Source: an uncultured Blautia sp. (GTDB taxonomy: Bacteria > Bacillota > Clostridia > Lachnospirales > Lachnospiraceae). Taken from it: DNA of 9,642 bases. The translations under genes were made by a program, and so were the position numbers. The notes beneath the pieces are model-generated. The model had not been told where the DNA came from, searched no databases, and saw only the letters and a program-made list of their open reading frames with translations. The stretch covers positions 1 through 9,642 of the forward strand of contig URYM01000051.1 of the NCBI GenBank assembly GCA_900552095.1, given 5' to 3'. Numbering within the stretch: position 1 is the first letter of the stretch; each line of letters starts with the position of its first letter. This document shows positions 5,018 through 9,642 of the stretch, piece by piece.

Positions 5018-6838
5018 TTAATCCTCTACTTCAATCTCATCGGTATTGGAGAACGGCTGCAGCCAGTTCTCTGCCGGTGTATAGGGAATCGTCGGAAGCA
5101 GTAAATAGGAAGGATGATTATGATCTCTGTAAATCTTATAGCTGGTAGTTACATTTCTCGGAACAACATTCATATTGCCCACTTTTCCGGTCCAGGACTC
5201 CTGATATCTGGCTTCCGGATTCATGCTGGTGATCTCCAGCTCCAGCCAGTGTCCGGCGGGGATAATCATGGAAGTAGGATTGATCTCAATCACATACTCA
5301 TTGATTTCTCCGGGTACAACCGGGATGGAAACACTGTTGTCATGTACCGGACGGCCAATCTTGGATTTCTCCTTATCCAGGGGATGAGAAGCTCTCAGGG
5401 AACCGTAGCGCAGAAGCGGCATCCGGGTTCCATCCGGCAGAACATCAAACAGGTTACATACAAAGTTGGCATCGTCTGTATCGATAGCAGCCCACAGATG
5501 CAGTTCGATCGGTCCTGTGATCTCCTGTGCACAGGGGAATCTGGAAGATTTGTAAACCAGATTGTTGATCGTTGTGGAAATGGTGGGCGGCATATGGGTA
5601 AATCCATCCGGCGGCAGATCGCTGTCCGGCTCCTGATCCCAGCGCAGTCTTCCGAAGGAGCGCAGATACATCTTTCTCCAGTCGGTTCTCGCCAGCGGCC
5701 ACTCGTGCTCATAACGCATTCCGCCGTTCAATACGGAGAATTTATACGGAGGCTCATCCATGATACCGGTGTCCACACCTTTCAGCCAGTGATCGTACCA
5801 GCGCAGGCACTCTTCATTCAGAGCCCGGTAAGGCAGTTCCAGTCCGTCGTAACCTTCCAGAACGCCGAGACGTTTCGGGCAGGAGAGACGGTCATCATTC
5901 ATAGCGGAGAAGATCGGCGCAGACCATCTTCCCAGCGGGGACCATGCACAGTGCAGGTAAACCGGAACTTTTACCTTCTCATACATCTGATTTGCAGAAC
6001 GCTGCTTCCAATAATCACAGTCAAGGGGATGCAGCAGGAAATCCAGATAGAAGGTATGGTAATACGGCGGCCAGGTGGTCAGGATCTTCTGGAAATAGGA
6101 GTTGCAGGCAATATCAGGATCCTTCAGGCGGTCTGCCATCATTTCCTTAACCTTCTCCTCGCCGTACATCTTCAGTGACCAGGGCACCGGATGATGGGAC
6201 GGACACAGTTCCCAGTAAATAGTCATGTAAGTGGTGGGAACGCCGCCATAATATCCGTGCTGATAATAGTCATCTACGAAAGAACAGGGCATGATACATC
6301 TCAGATGAGGCGGCTGCTGTGCCGCTGCCAGGATCTGACAGATACCAAAGTAAGAGTATCCAATCATACCTACGTTTTCATCACACCAATCCTGCTCTGC
6401 ACACCATTCGATCAGATCATAGGTGTCCAGGTGTTCCTGAGGATTGTATGTACCATACCATTCTCCCTCGCTCTTGCCGATTCCACGGGGATCGGGAATA
6501 ATGTAGGCATATCCTCTGCTTACAAAATAATCGATGTCACCGGCTTCCAGGGAATGGTCAAAAACCAGAGACTCGGGCGGAATCGCGCCGCGCTTTAAGC
6601 CCTGCATCTCCTTGCTGTATGCAGACCAGCTTACCAGCGCCGGAACCTTTCCTGCTCCCTTGGGCAGATATACATCGGTGCACATTCTTGTGCCGTCTCT
6701 TAAAGTCAGCCACACGTCGGAATGCAGCTCCACTTCATACTTGGGTCTGGATAATTTATCCAGGTTTTTCACATACCGTTTGTCCCAGTAATTGGGAAGA
6801 ACGTCAATACCCAGAACTTCTGTAATACGTTTCTTCAT
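5018..6838 (-). CDS. CocE/NonD (X-Pro dipeptidyl-peptidase S15) family hydrolase
   Basis: This is a 606-residue alpha/beta hydrolase of the CocE/NonD/PepX superfamily, with no signal peptide, so probably cytoplasmic. Features in order: a beta-rich start with VWLTLRDGTRMCTDVYLP (42-59); WSAYSK (71-76), where Y74 fits the oxyanion tyrosine; DPRGIGKSEGEW (116-127); and the nucleophile elbow GYSYFG with S162. Next come a helical cap (about 185-290), LRWYDHWLKG (345-354), and a C-terminal jelly-roll domain (about 390-580, e.g. ITGPIELHLWAAIDTDDANF). The expected GWYD and GPWxH motifs carrying the catalytic Asp and His are not recognisable; the matching places read AWSP (298-301) and EGYDG (328-332). 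It may use other residues, have changed chemistry, or be inactive. ATG at 6838 has AAGGAGGT upstream. Substrate (proline peptide, ester or amide) unknown. Confidence 0.88.
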   Translation of the reverse strand: MKKRITEVLGIDVLPNYWDKRYVKNLDKLSRPKYEVELHSDVWLTLRDGTRMCTDVYLPKGAGKVPALVSWSAYSKEMQGLKRGAIPPESLVFDHSLEAGDIDYFVSRGYAYIIPDPRGIGKSEGEWYGTYNPQEHLDTYDLIEWCAEQDWCDENVGMIGYSYFGICQILAAAQQPPHLRCIMPCSFVDDYYQHGYYGGVPTTYMTIYWELCPSHHPVPWSLKMYGEEKVKEMMADRLKDPDIACNSYFQKILTTWPPYYHTFYLDFLLHPLDCDYWKQRSANQMYEKVKVPVYLHCAWSPLGRWSAPIFSAMNDDRLSCPKRLGVLEGYDGLELPYRALNEECLRWYDHWLKGVDTGIMDEPPYKFSVLNGGMRYEHEWPLARTDWRKMYLRSFGRLRWDQEPDSDLPPDGFTHMPPTISTTINNLVYKSSRFPCAQEITGPIELHLWAAIDTDDANFVCNLFDVLPDGTRMPLLRYGSLRASHPLDKEKSKIGRPVHDNSVSIPVVPGEINEYVIEINPTSMIIPAGHWLELEITSMNPEARYQESWTGKVGNMNVVPRNVTTSYKIYRDHNHPSYLLLPTIPYTPAENWLQPFSNTDEIEVED

Positions 6839-6867
6839 ATTGCGAACCTCCTTTTGTTTATAGGCTA

Positions 6868-6896
6868 ATTATACTAAAAAAAAGAAGGCGATGTTG
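6868..6896 (-). promoter_or_regulatory. Promoter of the S15 hydrolase gene (good -10, poor -35)
   Basis: The minus strand has a perfect TATAAT (6873-6868), preceded by AG and eight T. No -35 is recognisable at 17 bases (CAACAT matches none of the consensus), and the best alternative at 18 bases (ACAACA) matches 3 of 6. The predicted start is near 6861, giving a leader of about 22 bases. A perfect palindrome lies where the -35 should be, which suggests an activator-dependent promoter. Confidence 0.65.
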
Positions 6897-6912
6897 TCAT
6901 GTAACATGACAA
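6894..6912. promoter_or_regulatory. Perfect 19-bp palindrome, possible activator site
   Basis: Arms TTGTCATGT (6894-6902) and ACATGACAA (6904-6912) are exact reverse complements around one base (6903). The centre lies about 42 bases upstream of the predicted start of the hydrolase transcript, the place used by class II activators. The shape recalls Crp/Fnr-type or GntR-type dyads, but the spacing does not match a site I can name. It is also between the gdhA stop and the hydrolase promoter, so it may affect read-through. Confidence 0.65.
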
Positions 6913-6959
6913 TTTTGCATTTTTTTAATGAGACGGCACAAGAAAAACAAAATTCTTAT

Positions 6960-8222
6960 TTACGGCCAGATCCCTCTTGCTTTTTTAGCCTCAACAACTC
7001 TCTTTACTGCGATCAGATAAGCGCCAGTCCGCATCGTAACCTGTTTTTCCTGGGTAATATCCCATACGGCATAGAATGCTTTATCCATAATCTTTTTCAA
7101 CTCTTCATTTACATGTTCTTCTGTCCAGCTGACCGACTGAATATTCTGTACCCACTCAAAATAGGATACTACAACGCCGCCGGCATTGGTCAGAATATCC
7201 GGAACAACCGTAATTCCACGACGCTCCAGGATTTCATCTGCCTCTGCCGTAGTCGGACCGTTGGCTGCTTCTACGATCAGCTTGGCCTGAATTTTCTCTG
7301 CATTATCCGCATTAATCTGATTCTCCAGCGCTGCCGGAACCAGAACAGTTGTCTTCATGGTCAGAAGCTCCGCATTGTCAATCCGCTTCATACCCGGCTC
7401 CTCATAGCCGCTGAGCAGATTCTTTCTGTCTTTTGACAGATACTCCAGAATTGCAGGAATATTCAATCCGTCCGGATTATAAATACCGCCGGATACATCG
7501 CTGACTGCCACAACCTTCATACCTTCCCGGTGAAGCAGTTTGGCGCTGATACTTCCTACATTACCCATTCCCTGAATCACCACATCTGTTCCTTCCATCG
7601 GAATTCCCATTTTTGCAAGAATATTTTTCGTCGTAAGCATAACACCACGTCCGGTAGCCTCACTTCTGCCCAGAGCACCGCCCAGTTCAATGGGTTTACC
7701 CGTTACAACGCCGGGTACACAGTGGCCTTTAAGCATACTGTAAGTATCCATCATCCAGCCCATAACCTGTGCGTTAGTTCCCACATCGGGAGCCGGAATA
7801 TCCTGATCCGGTCCAATCAGAGGAGCTATACTGGCGGTAAAACGACGGGTAATCGCCCGCATTTCCCGCTCGGAAAGTTTGGAAGGATCACAGATTACGC
7901 CTCCCTTACCACCACCATAGGGAATTCCTACAACCGCACACTTAAAGGTCATCCATGCTGCCAGCGCCTTTACTTCATCGTTATTTACATTGGGATGGAA
8001 ACGGATTCCGCCCTTAGCCGGTCCTCTGGAGGTTGAATGTTGAATCCGGTATCCCTCAAATACCTTTACCGTACCATCGTCCATCTGCACGGGAACGGAA
8101 ACCTTCAACTCCCGCTCCGGGTATTTGATCGCCTCATAGTCGCTCTCCTCATAACCCAGGATTTCCGCTGCCTGCTTTACAACTTTAAGCACATTGTCAT
8201 ACGGATTATACTTTTCTGCCAT
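6960..8222 (-). CDS. gdhA: NAD-type glutamate dehydrogenase
   Basis: This is a 420-residue hexameric-type Glu/Leu/Phe/Val dehydrogenase, the usual length for clostridial NAD-dependent enzymes. It interconverts glutamate and 2-oxoglutarate plus ammonia in the cytoplasm. The N-terminal catalytic domain shows PAKGGIRFHP (substrate Lys K70), K94 in TFKCAVVG, the catalytic lysine K106 in PYGGGKGG, and the catalytic aspartate D146 in APDVGT. These correspond to K89, K113, K125 and D165 of the Clostridium symbiosum enzyme. The Rossmann domain has QGMGNVGS (217-224) and D242 after the second strand, compatible with NAD but not decisive. S353 in VVSYFEW fits the substrate serine. GAGGAAAAAATC precedes the ATG. 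It lies 26 bases after an aminotransferase gene, very likely in one transcript. No clear terminator follows it. Confidence 0.97.
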   Translation of the reverse strand: MAEKYNPYDNVLKVVKQAAEILGYEESDYEAIKYPERELKVSVPVQMDDGTVKVFEGYRIQHSTSRGPAKGGIRFHPNVNNDEVKALAAWMTFKCAVVGIPYGGGKGGVICDPSKLSEREMRAITRRFTASIAPLIGPDQDIPAPDVGTNAQVMGWMMDTYSMLKGHCVPGVVTGKPIELGGALGRSEATGRGVMLTTKNILAKMGIPMEGTDVVIQGMGNVGSISAKLLHREGMKVVAVSDVSGGIYNPDGLNIPAILEYLSKDRKNLLSGYEEPGMKRIDNAELLTMKTTVLVPAALENQINADNAEKIQAKLIVEAANGPTTAEADEILERRGITVVPDILTNAGGVVVSYFEWVQNIQSVSWTEEHVNEELKKIMDKAFYAVWDITQEKQVTMRTGAYLIAVKRVVEAKKARGIWP

Positions 8223-8248
8223 GATTTTTTCCTCTTTTCTCTTTCTTT

Positions 8249-9535
8249 TTATTTTTCATTCAAAAGTTTTCGTACACCTGCCAGCTTCACGCACAGGCAA
8301 AACAGATCCATCGCCTGCTCCAGTTCTTCAGGAACGGGGAAAGACGGTGCAATACGAATATTGCTGTCCTTCGGATCTTTTCCATAGGGATAGGTCGCTC
8401 CTGCCCCGGTCAGAGTAACGCCGGCTTCCCGAGCCAGCCGAACCGTTTCGCCGGCACATCCGGGAAGCGTATCCACAGAAACAAAATAGCCTCCCTTCGG
8501 CCTGCTCCATGTCATAAGCCCAGTTCCATCCAGATGTTCCTCCAGTTTTTCCAGAACAATATCAAATTTCGGACGAAGTTCTCCTGCCAGCGCCCGCATA
8601 TGTTCCCGCACTCCCTCAGCATTTTTAAAATACTGCACATGGCGAAGCTGATTCAGCTTGTCATGACCAATGGTCTGCGCACTCATCTCCCTTTTTATCT
8701 CCGCGATGTTTCCCAATCCGGAAGCCACAAGAGCCACACCCGCTCCTGGGAAGGTAATCTTGGATGTAGAGAAAAAGTAATATACTCTGTTTTCATTTCC
8801 CGCTTCCCGGCAGGCCTCCAGAATATCCTTCAGAGGAACATCTTCATAAATATGATGTACCCCGTAAGCATTATCCCAGAAAATTCTGAAATCAGGCGCC
8901 GCCGTTTTCATTAATGCCAGACGTTCTACTACTCGATTGCTGTAGCAGACACCCTGGGGATTGGAATGCAGAGGAACGCACCAGATTCCCTTGATTCTCT
9001 CATCAGAAGCCGCCAGCCGTTCTACCTCATCCATATCCGGCCCATCTTCCAGAAGCCGAATGGGAATCATCTCAATCCCCAGCGCCTCACAGATTGTAAA
9101 ATGACGGTCATAGCCTGGAGAGGGACAAAGAAATTTTACCGGTTTTCCTTCATATTCCCAGAATTTCCAGGGTTTCTCTCCCTGGGTTCCGAAAAGACAC
9201 AGGCGAGCCATCATATCGTACATCATGTTCAGACTGGAATTGCCCCCAATAATAATCTGATCCTCAGGGATGCCAAGCAATTCTCCAAACAACCTTTTAC
9301 ATTCTGGAATTCCATCCAGAACACCGTAATTCCGAGCGTCCAGCCCTCCCTCCGTCTTCCAGGTATCCAGGCCTTTTTTCAGCAGTTCGCTGCTCAGATC
9401 CAGCTGGGCTGCCGCCGGTTTTCCACGGGCCATATTAAGAGCCAGCCCCTTCGCTTTCCAGGCAGCGTATTCCGATGAAAGTTTTTCCTCCAGAGCTTCC
9501 AGTTCCTCTCTTGCATATGAAGTAATCTCTTTCAA
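8249..9535 (-). CDS. Aspartate-type aminotransferase, class Ic (PLP-dependent)
   Basis: This is a 428-residue fold-type I aminotransferase. Residues 30-48 (GLALNMARGKPAAAQLDLS) carry the LNMARGKP signature of the divergent aspartate aminotransferase group (PF12897, class Ic). PLP-site residues visible are N192 in HSNPQG, D221 and Y224 in FWDNAYGVHH, the Schiff-base lysine K259 in STSKITFPGAG, and R394 in NIRIAPSFP, which should bind the substrate carboxylate. The likely reaction is aspartate plus 2-oxoglutarate to oxaloacetate plus glutamate. With gdhA 26 bases downstream it makes a transdeamination pair. There is no ATG in the right place; TTG at 9535 starts the gene, supported by AGGAGG five bases upstream. 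The protein is complete and all key residues are present. Exact amino acid preference is inferred from the family. Confidence 0.92.
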   Translation of the reverse strand: MKEITSYAREELEALEEKLSSEYAAWKAKGLALNMARGKPAAAQLDLSSELLKKGLDTWKTEGGLDARNYGVLDGIPECKRLFGELLGIPEDQIIIGGNSSLNMMYDMMARLCLFGTQGEKPWKFWEYEGKPVKFLCPSPGYDRHFTICEALGIEMIPIRLLEDGPDMDEVERLAASDERIKGIWCVPLHSNPQGVCYSNRVVERLALMKTAAPDFRIFWDNAYGVHHIYEDVPLKDILEACREAGNENRVYYFFSTSKITFPGAGVALVASGLGNIAEIKREMSAQTIGHDKLNQLRHVQYFKNAEGVREHMRALAGELRPKFDIVLEKLEEHLDGTGLMTWSRPKGGYFVSVDTLPGCAGETVRLAREAGVTLTGAGATYPYGKDPKDSNIRIAPSFPVPEELEQAMDLFCLCVKLAGVRKLLNEK

Positions 9536-9540
9536 AGCGC

Positions 9541-9546
9541 ACCTCC
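9541..9546 (-). promoter_or_regulatory. Strong Shine-Dalgarno fixing the TTG start of the aminotransferase
   Basis: The minus strand reads AAAAGGAGGTGCGC directly before TTG (9535-9533). AGGAGG (9546-9541) lies five bases from the TTG, a near-ideal spacing. This is the main reason to accept a TTG start here. Confidence 0.85.
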
Positions 9547-9592
9547 TTTTTGTGCATGTTCACTAAAATTATTTTGTTTTCCGCTTGATTCT

Positions 9593-9598
9593 ATTATA
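9593..9598 (-). promoter_or_regulatory. -10 element of the aminotransferase-gdhA operon (promoter cut by fragment end)
   Basis: A perfect TATAAT on the minus strand (9598-9593). With a usual 17-base spacer the -35 would fall at 9616 or beyond, in the adapter, so the genomic -35 has been lost. The predicted start is near 9586, leaving a leader of about 50 bases in which no hairpin or riboswitch is seen. A second AT-rich stretch (TATATC near 9605) is a weaker alternative. Confidence 0.55.
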
Positions 9599-9613
9599 AT
9601 AGCGATATATAAT

Positions 9614-9642
9614 CTGTCTCTTATACACATCTGACGCTGCCG
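9614..9642 (+). other. Synthetic Illumina Nextera adapter (Read 1 side)
   Basis: CTGTCTCTTATACACATCT (9614-9632) is the Tn5 mosaic end in the inverted orientation to that at 29-47. GACGCTGCCG (9633-9642) is the start of the Read 1 adapter stem. Genomic sequence therefore ends at 9613, inside the promoter of the aminotransferase operon. Confidence 0.98.

Noticed and set aside
5114..6178. A 354-codon plus-strand open frame inside the S15 hydrolase gene
   Set aside because: It lies wholly antisense to a well-supported hydrolase and shows no recognisable domain or ribosome binding site; it is best explained by codon bias of the real gene.
6839..6959. A terminator for gdhA formed by the 19-bp palindrome and the T8 run
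   Set aside because: The T run begins some 10 bases after the hairpin and is part of the hydrolase promoter spacer, so it does not have the hairpin-plus-adjacent-U layout; an operator role fits better.
29..9632. Inverted 19-bp Tn5 ends enclosing the whole window, looking like a composite transposon
   Set aside because: The ends are followed by Illumina adapter stems and an index, there is no transposase, and the sequence between is ordinary chromosome; it is a library artefact.

Overview
This is a gene-dense, all-minus-strand chromosomal fragment of about 9.57 kb (48-9613). It is enclosed by synthetic Nextera/Tn5 library adapters (1-47 and 9614-9642), so both ends are physical ends of a tagmented molecule and not biological boundaries. 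The gene families (gut-type NAD glutamate dehydrogenase, class Ic aspartate aminotransferase, SseB, DUF3169, NatA/YhaQ-type ABC ATPase), the strong AGGAGG ribosome binding sites, the sigma-A promoters with extended TGn -10 elements and the roughly 50% G+C suggest a Firmicute of class Clostridia, most likely Lachnospiraceae. The taxon is inferred from impression and was not tested by a search.

In transcription order (right to left) there are three or four units. (1) 9535-6960: a TTG-started aspartate-type aminotransferase and an NAD-type glutamate dehydrogenase (gdhA), 26 bases apart. Together they form a classical transdeamination pair. (2) 6838-5018: a 606-residue CocE/NonD (X-Pro dipeptidyl-peptidase S15) family hydrolase with its own promoter. 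A perfect 19-bp palindrome centred near -42 lies just upstream, and a strong hairpin terminator follows the gene. The hydrolase keeps the nucleophile serine motif but seems to lack the usual family Asp and His. (3) 4869-2574: SseB-family protein, class I SAM methyltransferase and Sel1-repeat protein, with only 2-base gaps, from an extended -10 promoter. (4) 2424 to beyond the left edge: an XRE-type repressor, a DUF3169 membrane protein, an ABC ATPase and an ABC-2 permease (cut off by the fragment end). Each gene overlaps the next by four bases (ATGA/GTGA), so they are very likely translationally coupled.

The most interesting non-coding structure is the 149-bp gap in front of the repressor gene. 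It holds a consensus promoter buried in a perfect 15-bp-arm palindrome, followed by two further copies of the same TTGACAA-N6-TTGTCAA dyad at 33- and 21-bp steps. This is a convincing autoregulatory operator array for the small regulator. Because the palindrome is symmetric, it also creates a promoter-like pair on the opposite strand, and as RNA it would form a terminator-like hairpin for the upstream sel1 operon.

No RNA genes, CRISPR arrays, insertion sequences or phage genes were seen. No stretch longer than about 150 bases lacks a gene. Most of the window looks like ordinary housekeeping or metabolic chromosome. The points worth a second look are the regulatory array, the altered hydrolase active site, the activator-like site in front of the hydrolase gene, the 9-G Shine-Dalgarno tract, and the adapter contamination.
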